This document shows positions 43,056 through 51,717 of a stretch of 64,000 bases of DNA, piece by piece. The notes below the pieces were generated by a model that made no database searches, was not told where the DNA came from, and worked only from the letters and a program-made list of their open reading frames with translations. The DNA is from Halorientalis regularis (GTDB lineage: Archaea; Halobacteriota; Halobacteria; Halobacteriales; Haloarculaceae), in NCBI RefSeq assembly GCF_023698535.1, contig NZ_JALJCL010000009.1, positions 114,685 to 178,684 on the forward strand, read 5' to 3'. Numbering within the stretch: position 1 is the first letter of the stretch; every line of letters begins with the position of its first letter. The position numbers were made by a program, and so were the translations under genes.

Positions 43056-44351
43056 GTGCGACTCCTCCAGGTGACCATCCCGACGGGGAAACGCGAGACG
43101 GTCCTCGGTGCCCTCGACGACGAGGGCGTCGACTACGTCGTCACCGACGAGACCAGCGGCCGCGAGTTCACGGCCATCGTCTACGCGCCGCTGCCCAACC
43201 CCGCGGTCGAACCCGTCCTCGAACGGCTCCAAGACGCGGGGATCGACGACGAGGCCTACACCGTCGTCGTCGAGGCCAGTACCGTCGTCTCCCGACGGTT
43301 CGACGAGCTGGAGGAGCGATACGCCGAGCAGGAGGAAGTCGACGAGGGCCGAATCGCCCGGGAGGAACTCCAGAGCCGTGCCGAGGAACTCGCCCCGACG
43401 CTGCGGACCTACGCGACGATGACGGTCATCAGCGCCATCATCGCCACCGCCGGCCTGTTGCTGGACTCGCCGGCGGTCGTCGTCGGCTCGATGGTCATCG
43501 CCCCGCTGATCGGCCCGGCGATGGCCGCCAGCGTCGGCACGGTGCTGGACGAAGACGAACTGTTCGTCCGCGGCGTCAAACTCCAGGTGCTGGGCATGTC
43601 CCTTGCTGTCGTTAGCGCCGCGGCCTTCGCCGTCTTCGTCAGGTACGCGCGCCTCGTCCCGCCGGGCATCGAGATCACCCAGGTTCCCGAGATCCGCGAG
43701 CGACTGGCTCCCGACTTCCTCTCGCTGGCGGTCGCGCTGGGGGCCGGCGTCGCCGGGGCACTCTCGCTGTCCTCGGGCGTCTCGGCGGCCATCGTGGGCG
43801 TCATGATCGCCGTCGCGCTGATCCCGCCGGCCGCCACGGTCGGCATCGGCATCGCCTGGGGCCTCCCGATGGTCAGTGTCGGCTCGGGCGTCCTCGCGCT
43901 GGTCAACGGCCTCTCGATCAACGTCGCCGCCATCGGCGTTCTCTGGTACAACGGCTACCGACCCCGCCACTGGTTCAAACTCGACGAGGCCCGGAGCGCG
44001 GTGCTGAAACGCGTCGCCGTCCTGGCGGTCGCCATCGCCGTCCTCTCGATCTTTCTCGGCGGCGTCACCTACAACTCCTTCCAGAACGCCGCCAGCGAGG
44101 AAGACATCCGCCAGGGTGTCGAGAGCGTCGTCGACGAGAACGAGCGCGCGACGCTACTGGACACCGAAGTGCAGTTCACCGACGGCATCCTGTTGAGCCA
44201 GTCGGAGCGCGTCGTCGTGACCGTCGGCGTCCCCCCGGGGAACGGCGAATCGGTCGGCGGCCTCAGCCGGCGGATCGATACCGCCATCGACCGCGCGGCC
44301 GGCCACGACGTGGAGACGCAGGTCCGCTACGTCACGATCGAGGCCGCCTGA
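43056..44351 (+). CDS. DUF389 family membrane protein
   Basis: A 431-residue protein. Residues 1-125 are a soluble alpha/beta domain ([18 protein letters not shown]), followed by about six transmembrane helices ([38 protein letters not shown], ...[19 protein letters not shown]) and a soluble C-terminal region. Family DUF389 (TIGR00341) is widespread in archaea; function unknown. The GTG at 43056 is used because it begins the soluble domain; an upstream in-frame region is not homologous in feel. Confidence 0.9.
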   Translation: MRLLQVTIPTGKRETVLGALDDEGVDYVVTDETSGREFTAIVYAPLPNPAVEPVLERLQDAGIDDEAYTVVVEASTVVSRRFDELEERYAEQEEVDEGRIAREELQSRAEELAPTLRTYATMTVISAIIATAGLLLDSPAVVVGSMVIAPLIGPAMAASVGTVLDEDELFVRGVKLQVLGMSLAVVSAAAFAVFVRYARLVPPGIEITQVPEIRERLAPDFLSLAVALGAGVAGALSLSSGVSAAIVGVMIAVALIPPAATVGIGIAWGLPMVSVGSGVLALVNGLSINVAAIGVLWYNGYRPRHWFKLDEARSAVLKRVAVLAVAIAVLSIFLGGVTYNSFQNAASEEDIRQGVESVVDENERATLLDTEVQFTDGILLSQSERVVVTVGVPPGNGESVGGLSRRIDTAIDRAAGHDVETQVRYVTIEAA

Positions 44352-44352
44352 G

Positions 44353-45315
44353 CTACTCGTCGTAGGGCAACTCCGGCTCGTACCCGACCGCCTCGACGGC
44401 GGCGTCGAGCGTCTCCTGGACGTTCTCGCCCTCGGTGACGCTCATGTACAGGTCGGCCTCCACGTCGGTCGAGCGGTCGCTCTTGTTGCAGACCGTGAGG
44501 ACGGGCACGTCCGCGAACCGGGCCGCCAGCGCGTCCCTGAGTTCGAGTTGCACGTCGAGAGGATACCCACACTCGCCGCTGGCGTCGACCATCATCAGCA
44601 CAGCGTTGGCGAGGTGTTCCAGCGCGCTGACCGCCTGGGACTCGATCTCGTTGCGGTCCTCCGGCGGCCGGTCCAGCAGGCCCGGCGTGTCCACGAGTTG
44701 ATACCGGATGTGGTCGCGCTCGATGTGTCCCACCCGAATCTCGGTCGTCGTGAACGGGTAGGAGGCCGTCTCGTTGCGAGCGTTGGTCACCCGGTTGACG
44801 AAGGAGGATTTCCCCACGTTAGGGTAGCCGGCGACGACGATGGTCGGCTCGTCGGGGCGGATGTCGGGCAACTCCCGGAGGGTGTTGCGGGCCTCGTTGA
44901 CGGCTTCGAGGTCACCGTCGACCTCCTCCACTACGTCGGCGATCCGGGCGAACGCCTGCTTGCGGAGCTTCTTGGCCCCGTCGGCGTCGACGTTGCGGAA
45001 CCGACCCTGGTACTCGTCGCGGATGTCGCTGGCCTTCCGGCTGGCCCAGCTGATCTCCGAGAGGTGCTGGCGCAGGTCGTCGACTCCCACGAGGGCGTCG
45101 ATCAACTCGCGGTAGAACGGGTCGAGGTCGTCGATGTCGGGCCACGCGGTGACGACGTTCTCGAGGTTGTCCGAAACGACGTTCGCGGCGGTCTGGAGCA
45201 TCGACTGCTGGGCTTCGAACCCGGATTTGGCTCGGCCCGCGCGGGCCGCCCGGGAGAACGCCTGGTCGATCAGCTCCTCCGACGTTGGCGTCGTCGGGAG
45301 GTCCTCGAGAATCAT
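44353..45315 (-). CDS. NOG1-type GTPase
   Basis: A 320-residue GTP-binding protein of the NOG1 group, which functions in ribosome assembly. Motifs: G1 GYPNVGKSS, G2 FTTTEIR, G3 DTPGLLDR, G4 CNKSD, plus a helical N-terminal region from MILEDLPTTPT. ATG 45315 is favoured because TTTTTA at about 45343-45348 lies 28-33 nt upstream, fitting a leaderless start; an ATG at 45342 would overlap the promoter. Convergent with the DUF389 gene with one nucleotide between stops. Confidence 0.93.
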   Translation of the reverse strand: MILEDLPTTPTSEELIDQAFSRAARAGRAKSGFEAQQSMLQTAANVVSDNLENVVTAWPDIDDLDPFYRELIDALVGVDDLRQHLSEISWASRKASDIRDEYQGRFRNVDADGAKKLRKQAFARIADVVEEVDGDLEAVNEARNTLRELPDIRPDEPTIVVAGYPNVGKSSFVNRVTNARNETASYPFTTTEIRVGHIERDHIRYQLVDTPGLLDRPPEDRNEIESQAVSALEHLANAVLMMVDASGECGYPLDVQLELRDALAARFADVPVLTVCNKSDRSTDVEADLYMSVTEGENVQETLDAAVEAVGYEPELPYDE

Positions 45316-45512
45316 GTTGGCGTCCGTAGACGGTTCGTGCATAAAAACGCGTCCTTTGGACTGGACTCGATCAACTGGATGGCAGGGCTCAACCAGACGT
45401 AAAAAACGACACCATGACTGCGAAATATATATGTGAGAAAAGCTCACTTCAACGGTCAGCGCGATCTAAATAATCACCAATTGGTAAGTAATAGAAGGAC
45501 AAATGACGATCA

Positions 45513-46928
45513 ATGGTCGACGGGAGTGGCCCGCCAACGGTGCTGGTCGCACCCGAGCCGGATTTGGACACGCTGCGTGACGAACTGGCCGAAAAGACCG
45601 AGGTGTCGTCGGTGGAGACGGCCGCACACGGGGCGGCGGCTCTAGAGATGTTGGAGGACGAGGCCGTCGGTGCCGTGCTGAGCGCCGCCGACCTCGCCGA
45701 CATGGACGGGATCGAGCTACTTCAGGAGGCACGACGCGAGCGCCCGACGGTCCCGTTCGTCCTGTTCTCCCGTGACGGCGACGAGCGACTCGTCAGCGAG
45801 GCCCTCTCGGTCGGCGTGACCGAGTACGTGCCCGTCGAATCGAACCCGGACGCGGCTATCCTGGCCGACCGGTTGGCCGACGCGCTTGCCCGCGTCCGAC
45901 CGGACCTGACCGGCGAGGTAGGACCGGCCGGTCGGTTCGAGCAACTCGTCGAGTTCTCGACTGATATGCTCACCATCCACCGCCAGGACGGGACGGTCCG
46001 CTACGTCAACCCGATCATCGAAGACATCATGGGTTACGCCCCGTCGGAGTTCGTCGATCAGAACCCGATCGACCGCATCCACCCCGACGATCAGGACGAC
46101 GTGCTGGCGTTTTTCGCCGATCCGAATGACTGGCTCGGCGAGCGACGGCGGGTCACCTACCGGATGCAGACCGCGGCCGGTGCGTGGCGAACCCTGGAAT
46201 CGGTGGGGCACAACAGGCTCAAAGACCCCGCTCTGGCCGGCGTGATCGTCAACTCTCGGGACGTGACCGAGCGCGAGCAGTACCAGCGGGAGCTCGAACG
46301 GCAGAACGAACGGCTGGAGAAGTTCGCGAGCGTCGTCTCACACGACCTCCGGAACCCGCTCCAGGTGATCCGCGCCCGCGTCGAGGCCGCCCGGGCCGAG
46401 AGCCGGAGCGGCCACCACGACCACATCGAGGACGCCGTCGACCGCATGGAGACGTTGATCGACGATGTCCTCACCCTGGCCCGAGACGGCCGGGTCATCG
46501 GCGACCTCGGAGAGACGGCCCTCGACGACTGTGCCCACGCCGCGTGGGCCCACGTCGACGCTCCCGAGGCCACGCTGCAGTGTCGGACCGACTATGCCAT
46601 CGAGGCCGACGCCGACCGGCTGGTTGAACTCCTCCAGAACCTCTTTTCGAACGCCGTCAGGCACGCCGGCCCCAACGTGACCATCCGACTCGACGTGCTC
46701 GACGACGGGTTCTACGTCGAAGACGACGGCCCCGGCATCCCGCCCGACGAGCGGGACCTCGTGTTCGAGTACGGCTACACGACCGGCGACGGAACGGGCA
46801 TGGGGCTGGCCATCGTCAGAGAGATCGCCCAGGCCCACGGCTGGGACGTGACGCTGGCCGACAGGTCCGACGGCACCCGCTTCGAGTTCACCGGCGTCAC
46901 CGTGTGTCCGGAAGCCAACAAGGTGTAA
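45513..46928 (+). CDS. Hybrid sensor histidine kinase with degenerate receiver, PAS and HATPase domains
   Basis: A 471-residue kinase. Residues 1-128: receiver-like fold, but acidic pocket DD is EP (VLVAPEPD), the phosphoacceptor Asp position is Ala58/Ser57 and the conserved Lys is Val, so it cannot be phosphorylated normally. Residues 145-255: PAS domain (STDMLTIHRQDGTVRYVN, NPIDRIHPDDQDDV). Residues 256-470: HisKA with H277 (SVVSHDLRNPLQV) and HATPase motifs LFSNAVRHA, DDGPGIP, GTGMGLAI. A TCTAAATAA box lies about 45 nt upstream of the ATG. Confidence 0.92.
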   Translation: MVDGSGPPTVLVAPEPDLDTLRDELAEKTEVSSVETAAHGAAALEMLEDEAVGAVLSAADLADMDGIELLQEARRERPTVPFVLFSRDGDERLVSEALSVGVTEYVPVESNPDAAILADRLADALARVRPDLTGEVGPAGRFEQLVEFSTDMLTIHRQDGTVRYVNPIIEDIMGYAPSEFVDQNPIDRIHPDDQDDVLAFFADPNDWLGERRRVTYRMQTAAGAWRTLESVGHNRLKDPALAGVIVNSRDVTEREQYQRELERQNERLEKFASVVSHDLRNPLQVIRARVEAARAESRSGHHDHIEDAVDRMETLIDDVLTLARDGRVIGDLGETALDDCAHAAWAHVDAPEATLQCRTDYAIEADADRLVELLQNLFSNAVRHAGPNVTIRLDVLDDGFYVEDDGPGIPPDERDLVFEYGYTTGDGTGMGLAIVREIAQAHGWDVTLADRSDGTRFEFTGVTVCPEANKV

Positions 46929-46934
46929 GAGCGA

Positions 46935-47423
46935 CTACCGCCGCTCGCGCAACTCCGACCGCAAGTCGGCCACGTCCATCTCGTGACCACCGTTTTCTCG
47001 TTGGGTTCGCTCCCGCTGGTCGCGAACCCCGCCTCGAAAAACGTGGGTGAAAAAGCCGCTCGCTCCCGTCGGTCGCGAGCGGTGCGACGCCTGACCGTTA
47101 CCGCCGCTCGCGCAACTCCGACCGCAAATCGGCCACGTCCATCTCGTGACCACCGTTTTCTCGTTGGGTTCGCTCCCGCTGGTCGCGAACCTCGCCTCGA
47201 AAAACGTGGGTGAAAAAGCCGCTCGCTCCCGTCGGTCGCGAGCGGTGCGACGCCTGACCGTTACCGCCGCTCGCGCAACTCCGACCGCAAATCGGCCACG
47301 TCCATCTCGTGACCACCTTTTTCTCGTTGGGTTCGCTCCCGCTGGTCGCGAACCCCGCCTCGAAAAACGTGGGTGAAAAAGCCGCTCGCTCCCGTCGGTC
47401 GCGAGCGGTGCAACGCCTGACCG
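46935..47423. repeat. 163-bp tandem repeat, three copies, containing the hisE 3' end
   Basis: The segment CCGCCGCTCGCGCAACTCC, which is the antisense of the last hisE codons, starts at about 46938, 47101, 47264 and inside hisE at 47427, giving a constant 163-bp period. Between the hisE-end pieces, each unit carries the same non-coding segment with CTTTTTCACCCACGTTTTTC (reverse strand). The DNA is nearly identical among units. The array lies between the kinase stop and the true hisE. Confidence 0.9.
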
Positions 47424-47723
47424 TTACCGCCGCTCGCGCAACTCCGACCGCAAATCGGCCACGTCCATGTCTTTCATCGCGAGCAAGACCAGCAAATGGT
47501 AGACGATGTCGGCGGCCTCGTGACCGATCTCCTCGTGATCGTCGTCTTTGGCCGCCAACACGAGTTCGGTCGTCTCCTCGCCGAGTTTTTCGAGGACGGC
47601 GTTCTCGCCTTTCTCGTGGGTGAACAGCGAGGCCGTGTAGGAATCCTCGGGCAACCGTTCTTTGCGGTCCTCGATGACCGCGAACAGTTCGTCGAGGACG
47701 GCGTCGGTGTCGGTATCGTCCAT
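47424..47723 (-). CDS. hisE: Phosphoribosyl-ATP pyrophosphatase
   Basis: A 99-residue MazG-fold enzyme of histidine biosynthesis, cleaving pyrophosphate from PRATP. Diagnostic block GEETTELVLAAKDDDHEEIG and the HEAADIVYHLLVLL helix carry the metal-binding acidic residues. Its last 14 codons (MDVADLRSELRERR) are copied three times downstream in the repeat array. No other his genes are adjacent. Confidence 0.95.
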   Translation of the reverse strand: MDDTDTDAVLDELFAVIEDRKERLPEDSYTASLFTHEKGENAVLEKLGEETTELVLAAKDDDHEEIGHEAADIVYHLLVLLAMKDMDVADLRSELRERR

Positions 47724-47745
47724 GCCTGCCCTTCTCGCCGGGCGA

Positions 47746-48192
47746 CTAAACTTCCATCACTTCGCGGATGTCGTCCATGTCCTCGAACTCGTCAGGGTCG
47801 CGCCGCCCCTCCTCGAAGACCGACTCGTCGACCGCCAGGGGCGCGTTCGTCCGGGCGGCCAGCGCCAGCGAATCGCTCGGCCGCGCGTCGATCACTGTCG
47901 ACTCCCGCGGCGTCGCCAGGTGGAGGTCCGCGATGTACGTGCCGTCCTCGACATCACTGACGACGACGCGCTCGATCCGCCCGCCGAGTTCCTCGACCAG
48001 ATCCAGCGTGAGGTCGTGGGTGAGCGGCCGCCCGATGTCCTCGGCATCGAGCCCGCGGGCGATGCTCGCGGCCTCGTCGAACCCGACGAAGATCGGCAAC
48101 AGATCCGACTCGCCCTCGACCGCGAGCAAGACGACCGGCACCGGCCCCGTAGGTGTGCCGGCGACCCGCACCGCGTCGATAGCTGCGTCCAT
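47746..48192 (-). CDS. DUF151 bifunctional nuclease family protein
   Basis: A 148-residue protein of the BFN (DUF151) family: VVLLAVEGESDLLPIFVGFDEAASI, THDLTLDLVEELGG and the strand YIADLHLATPRESTVIDARPSDSLALA. Plant and archaeal members bind and cut nucleic acids in vitro. It follows hisE on the same strand with 22 nt between them, so it may be co-expressed. ATG 48192 fits family starts. Confidence 0.88.
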   Translation of the reverse strand: MDAAIDAVRVAGTPTGPVPVVLLAVEGESDLLPIFVGFDEAASIARGLDAEDIGRPLTHDLTLDLVEELGGRIERVVVSDVEDGTYIADLHLATPRESTVIDARPSDSLALAARTNAPLAVDESVFEEGRRDPDEFEDMDDIREVMEV

Positions 48193-48251
48193 ACCGGCCC
48201 GAGGGCGTGAGTGGTCAAAAACCCCGGTACCGGCGTCTAACCCCACTGGGA

Positions 48252-48836
48252 TCAGTCGTCGGCGAAGAAGGCCAGATCGTGAATCCGCGCGTCGTCGGTC
48301 AGTTCCGGATGGAACGAGGTCCCCACGACCGGCCCGTCCTGCACGGCGACGGGCCGCCCGTCCCACTCGGCCAGCACCGCGGCGTCGCCGACCGACTCGA
48401 TCAGCGGCGCGCGGATGAACACGGCGTGGAAGGGGTCGTCGAGCCCAGTCACGTCCAGCGGAGCCTCGAAGCTGTCTTTCTGCCGGCCGAAAGCGTTGCG
48501 CTCGACGGTCGCGTCCACCAGCCCCAGCGTCTCGACCCGGTCGTCGTTGGCGTCCGTGGACAGGACGATCAGTCCGGCACACGTCGCCAGCACCGGCTTG
48601 CCCGCCTCGACGTGCTCGACGATCTCCGGCGCGATCCCCTCCTGGTGGAGCAACCGCGAGATCGTCGTCGACTCGCCGCCGGGCAACAGGAGCAGGTCAC
48701 ACTCGGGAACGATCCCCGACTCCCTGATCTCCCGCACCTCGGCGTCCTGCCCGTGGGACGCGGCGGCGCGCTCGATGGCCGCGGCGTGTTCGGTCACGTC
48801 GCCCTGCACGGCGACGACGCCTGCAATCACAGTCAT
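48252..48836 (-). CDS. pdxT: Pyridoxal 5'-phosphate synthase glutaminase subunit
   Basis: A 194-residue class I glutaminase that supplies ammonia to PdxS in vitamin B6 synthesis. Motifs: GGESTT, the nucleophile region ATCAGLIVLS (Cys near residue 86), and the FHPEL histidine-glutamate near residue 175. Length and motifs match PdxT. The partner pdxS is not in the window. Confidence 0.94.
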   Translation of the reverse strand: MTVIAGVVAVQGDVTEHAAAIERAAASHGQDAEVREIRESGIVPECDLLLLPGGESTTISRLLHQEGIAPEIVEHVEAGKPVLATCAGLIVLSTDANDDRVETLGLVDATVERNAFGRQKDSFEAPLDVTGLDDPFHAVFIRAPLIESVGDAAVLAEWDGRPVAVQDGPVVGTSFHPELTDDARIHDLAFFADD

Positions 48837-48879
48837 TACTCATTGTTAGGCCCTGCACCGAAAAACGTCTGCGTTCGCA

Positions 48880-48965
48880 CGTTCGAGGGCACTCCCTCCG
48901 GTCGCGCCGCTCGCGAGTCGTTCCTCCCCGCTCACGCGTTCGAGGGCGCTCCCTCCGGTCGCGCC
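48880..48965. repeat. 29-bp direct repeat pair with 57-bp period
   Basis: CGTTCGAGGGCACTCCCTCC at 48880 and CGTTCGAGGGCGCTCCCTCC at 48937 start two 29-bp copies with one mismatch as read. The sequence lies between pdxT and the small acidic protein gene, outside any called gene. Confidence 0.7.
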
Positions 48966-48966
48966 C

Positions 48967-49092
48967 TCAGTCGTCCGCCGTCGCCACGTCTTCCTTCTCG
49001 GCGGCCGTCACCGCTTCGACCGCATCCTCGTCTTCCTCCTCCGTCGGCGGAGCCGAATACATGATCCCCCGACTGGCGCTATGGCGTGTCAT
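48967..49092 (-). CDS. Small acidic protein (41 aa, possibly 31 aa)
   Basis: A short frame with ATG 49092 (MTRHSASRGIMYSAPPTEEED) or ATG 49062 (MYSAPPTEEEDEDAVEA). The core is acidic with a VEAVTAAEKEDVATADD tail. ATG 49092 lies about 25-30 nt downstream of TTTTAC on the minus strand, fitting a leaderless start. No homologue is recognised. Confidence is moderate because the frame is short, but the promoter architecture is convincing. Confidence 0.45.
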   Translation of the reverse strand: MTRHSASRGIMYSAPPTEEEDEDAVEAVTAAEKEDVATADD

Positions 49093-49095
49093 TAC

Positions 49096-49108
49096 CGGTC
49101 AGTGACCG
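49096..49108. promoter_or_regulatory. Palindromic operator candidate at a leaderless promoter
   Basis: CGGTCAGTGACCG is a perfect 13-bp palindrome with central G. It sits between the minus-strand TATA-like TTTTAC (about 49116-49121) and the start at 49092, so a bound protein would block transcription initiation. AT-rich DNA follows to about 49160. Confidence 0.55.
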
Positions 49109-49321
49109 ATACGCACGTAAAACGGTGCCCCTTAAACGAAATTATACTGTTTAATTATCCGGGTGGTAGGAGGATTACCAGCAAGCATCGTCGCGGTCCG
49201 AGCGTCTCCGACGCGCCCGGACAGCGGTCGTCGAGACGGCCGTCGCCTCGACCTGGCCACACCTGCCCGAGTGATCGCAGGAGAGGCAAAGCGTTAGGTG
49301 CGAGCCTCACGAGCCCAGGAT

Positions 49322-50335
49322 ATGGACGAGGAACGGGACCCGGTCCAGTCGATGGACGACGGCTCGATGGACCTCTACGAGATCTCGGAGTGGGAGACGC
49401 GGTCGGGACTCGACCGATTCGCGCAGGGACTCTATCACGCCGCCATCGTCGGAGTACGCTGGACCGTCGTCGTCGTCGCGGTCCTCATCCTCGGCCTCCA
49501 GGTGGTGCTCGGCGGGTTCGGACTGCTGGTCGACCCCCGTGTCGGCACCTTCGTCGCGCTCTCGATCGTACCGGCGTTCGTCCTCGCGGCGTACCTCTGG
49601 CGGGCCGACGTGACGACCAGCGAACCGCTCGAAATCCTGGTCGTCACCTTCCTGCTCGGGATCCTGTTCGCGAACTTCGCGGGGATCCTCAACGACACGG
49701 TCGGCCAGGTCGTGCGCGTGGTCGGCTCCGGGTTCGGCCTCGTCCCGATCCTGGGCCTGCTCGCGCTGTACTTCCTCGTCGTCGGTCCCGTCGAGGAGGC
49801 CGTGAAACTGCTCGCCGTCCGGATGTACGCCTACCGCATGCCGGAGTTCGACGCGGTGATCGACGGCGCGGTGTACGGCGCAGTCGCCGGCCTGGGCTTC
49901 GCCACCATCGAGAACGCCCTCTACATCACCAACACGCTGCAGATGGTCGCCCCGGGAATGAACCTGATCCAGGCCGGCTCGGACATCGCCACAATTCGGG
50001 CGCTGGCCGGTCCCGGCCACGTCATCTATTCGGCCTTCGCCGGCTACTACCTCGGCCTCGCGAAGTTCAACCCCGACGACGCCGGCCCCATCGTCGTGAA
50101 GGGGCTGCTCATCGCCACGCTCGTCCACGCCACGTACAACACCTGTGCGACCGTCCTGGTCCCCATCGTCGCCAGCGTGACCGCCGTCGACACGTTCGTC
50201 GTCTTCCTGAGCTTCGTCGTCCTCTACGACGGCCTGTTCGTCTACCTCCTGCTCCGGAAGCTCTCGACGTACAACGACGCCTACCGGCGAGCCAATCGCA
50301 ACGACGAGCCGGCGGACAGTCCCGACCTGGGCTAG
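49322..50335 (+). CDS. PrsW-family intramembrane metalloprotease
   Basis: A 337-residue polytopic membrane protein with about eight hydrophobic helices. Catalytic-type motifs: GPVEEAVKLLAVR (ExxK/EE region) and later HVIYSAFAGYYLGLAK and LVHATYNTCATVL, which together match the glutamic/metalloprotease motif set of PrsW. Proteins of this family cut anti-sigma factors within membranes. The target is unknown. ATG 49322 is used; its stop shares CTAG with ribE. Confidence 0.85.
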   Translation: MDEERDPVQSMDDGSMDLYEISEWETRSGLDRFAQGLYHAAIVGVRWTVVVVAVLILGLQVVLGGFGLLVDPRVGTFVALSIVPAFVLAAYLWRADVTTSEPLEILVVTFLLGILFANFAGILNDTVGQVVRVVGSGFGLVPILGLLALYFLVVGPVEEAVKLLAVRMYAYRMPEFDAVIDGAVYGAVAGLGFATIENALYITNTLQMVAPGMNLIQAGSDIATIRALAGPGHVIYSAFAGYYLGLAKFNPDDAGPIVVKGLLIATLVHATYNTCATVLVPIVASVTAVDTFVVFLSFVVLYDGLFVYLLLRKLSTYNDAYRRANRNDEPADSPDLG

Positions 50336-50964
50336 TCGTCGAACCGCTCGGCGTACGGGGTCTGGGTCGCCGTCAGGTCCGCGTCGGCCGCCAGCAGCCG
50401 TTCGACGTACTTGGCCACCACGTCCACCTCAAGGTGGGCCGGATCGCCCACCGACTTCTCGGACAGCGTCGTGATGTCGTAGGTCGCCGGGATGACCGCG
50501 ACGCCGAAGTCCTCATCGGAGAGGCTGGCGACGGTGAGACTGATCCCGTCGACCGTCACCGACCCCTTCTCGACCAGATAGCGCTCCATATCCTCCGGAA
50601 CGGCGAACCGAAACTCCCAGTCGTCGTCTATCTGTTCTATCGCCGTCACCTCGGCGGTGCCGTCGACGTGGCCCTGCACGACGTGGCCGTCGAAGCGCCC
50701 GTCGGCCGGCAGTGCCCGCTCGACGTTCACGAGGTCGCCCTCGGTCAACTCGCCGAGGTAGGTTCTGTCGAGCGTCTCCGCGGAGAGAAACAGGGAGAAC
50801 CAGTCGTCCCCGAACTCCTCGACGGTCAGGCACGCGCCGCTGATGGCGATGCTCTGGCCGTGGTGCAGGTCGTCGAGGTCGGCCGCGACCGTCAGCCGGC
50901 GGCCTCCTTCGTCGTCGGTCACGTCGGTAATCTCGCCCGTCCGCTCGACGATACCGGTGAACAT
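50332..50964 (-). CDS. ribE: Riboflavin synthase
   Basis: A 210-residue riboflavin synthase, bacterial alpha-chain type, which joins two lumazine molecules to riboflavin and a pyrimidine. Two lumazine-binding repeats are seen: MFTGIVERTGEI and the second half VVQGHVDGTAEV (residues about 95-106). Shared CTAG with the convergent PrsW gene end. No other rib genes nearby. Confidence 0.95.
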   Translation of the reverse strand: MFTGIVERTGEITDVTDDEGGRRLTVAADLDDLHHGQSIAISGACLTVEEFGDDWFSLFLSAETLDRTYLGELTEGDLVNVERALPADGRFDGHVVQGHVDGTAEVTAIEQIDDDWEFRFAVPEDMERYLVEKGSVTVDGISLTVASLSDEDFGVAVIPATYDITTLSEKSVGDPAHLEVDVVAKYVERLLAADADLTATQTPYAERFDD

Positions 50965-50998
50965 ACCCCTCCTAGGCGGGGCGGCCGCAAACCCGTTT

Positions 50999-51382
50999 TC
51001 ATTCCGCGCTGGCGTCCTCGAACAGCGACGACTCGTAGTAGCCCTGCACGGCCTCGACGACGAAGAGTGCGATCAGTAGCCCCACGCCGATCACCTGCAT
51101 CGCCGTCCGGCCCGTCGGATCGACGTTCGCCCCGGCCAGCGTCAGGACGCCGGCCGCCCCCAGTCCGGCGCGGAGATGCCACTTGCGCATCCCCGGATCG
51201 TCGGTCGTCCGGGCCAGGTACAGTTGTGGGACGAGCAAAGCGAGTCCGGGGAACGCGATCAGGTACAGGATCGCGCTCCCGTACGGGACCGCCTGCTGGA
51301 GGTTCAGGACGAGACTCACGACGACGACGGCGGCGGCGACCGAGAGGGCGGCGAGGGTGACGCGGCTTTCACGGGTGACCAT
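50999..51382 (-). CDS. Four-helix membrane protein
   Basis: A 127-residue hydrophobic protein with four segments (LAALSVAAAVVVVSLVLNL, ILYLIAFPGLALLVPQLYLA, AGLGAAGVLTLAGANVDP, VIGVGLLIALFVVEAVQGYY). Family not recognised. ATG 51382. It lies 34 nt upstream of ribE in the same direction, so it is possibly co-transcribed. Confidence 0.65.
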   Translation of the reverse strand: MVTRESRVTLAALSVAAAVVVVSLVLNLQQAVPYGSAILYLIAFPGLALLVPQLYLARTTDDPGMRKWHLRAGLGAAGVLTLAGANVDPTGRTAMQVIGVGLLIALFVVEAVQGYYESSLFEDASAE

Positions 51383-51471
51383 GCTCGAACCCAGACGGAG
51401 CAGGCGCAAAAACCTGCCGCGAGGGCGAACACACATGGCTTTTGTCCAGTGACGGCCAAGTCGCCCACGAG

Positions 51472-51717
51472 ATGGGACTGGGCATCCTCGACACGTTCGG
51501 GCTGATGGGCGCGGTGATACTGGCCGCACCGGTCGCGTTGTTCGGTCTGGACAAGTTTCTCAGTGGTAGTCGGCTCGTCGGCGGGGGGTTCATCCTCGTC
51601 GCCGTGCTGATGATCGCCGCCGAGGAGTACGTCACCAAGCCGACCGACGTGGCGGCCGACGCCGCACAGGACGTGGCCAGTTCCGTCGTCGAGACGCCCG
51701 AGGACGACGACGAGTGA
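51472..51717 (+). CDS. Small membrane protein (DUF7533-like)
   Basis: An 81-residue protein with two hydrophobic segments (TFGLMGAVILAAPVALFGL and VGGGFILVAVLMIAAEEYV) and an acidic tail. The overall plan resembles the short haloarchaeal family that I recall as DUF7533; not verified. ATG 51472 is used. Its TGA stop abuts the helicase stop. Confidence 0.6.
   Translation: MGLGILDTFGLMGAVILAAPVALFGLDKFLSGSRLVGGGFILVAVLMIAAEEYVTKPTDVAADAAQDVASSVVETPEDDDE

Noticed and set aside
46935..47380. Small frames repeated in each 163-bp unit
   Set aside because: Each is the same translated spacer with a hisE end; the frames shift between units (163 is not a multiple of 3), so they are not conserved genes.
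49081..51360. Very long Arg/Pro-rich frame across PrsW and ribE
   Set aside because: It is out of frame with two clear genes on both strands and has only Arg/Gly/Pro low-complexity content.
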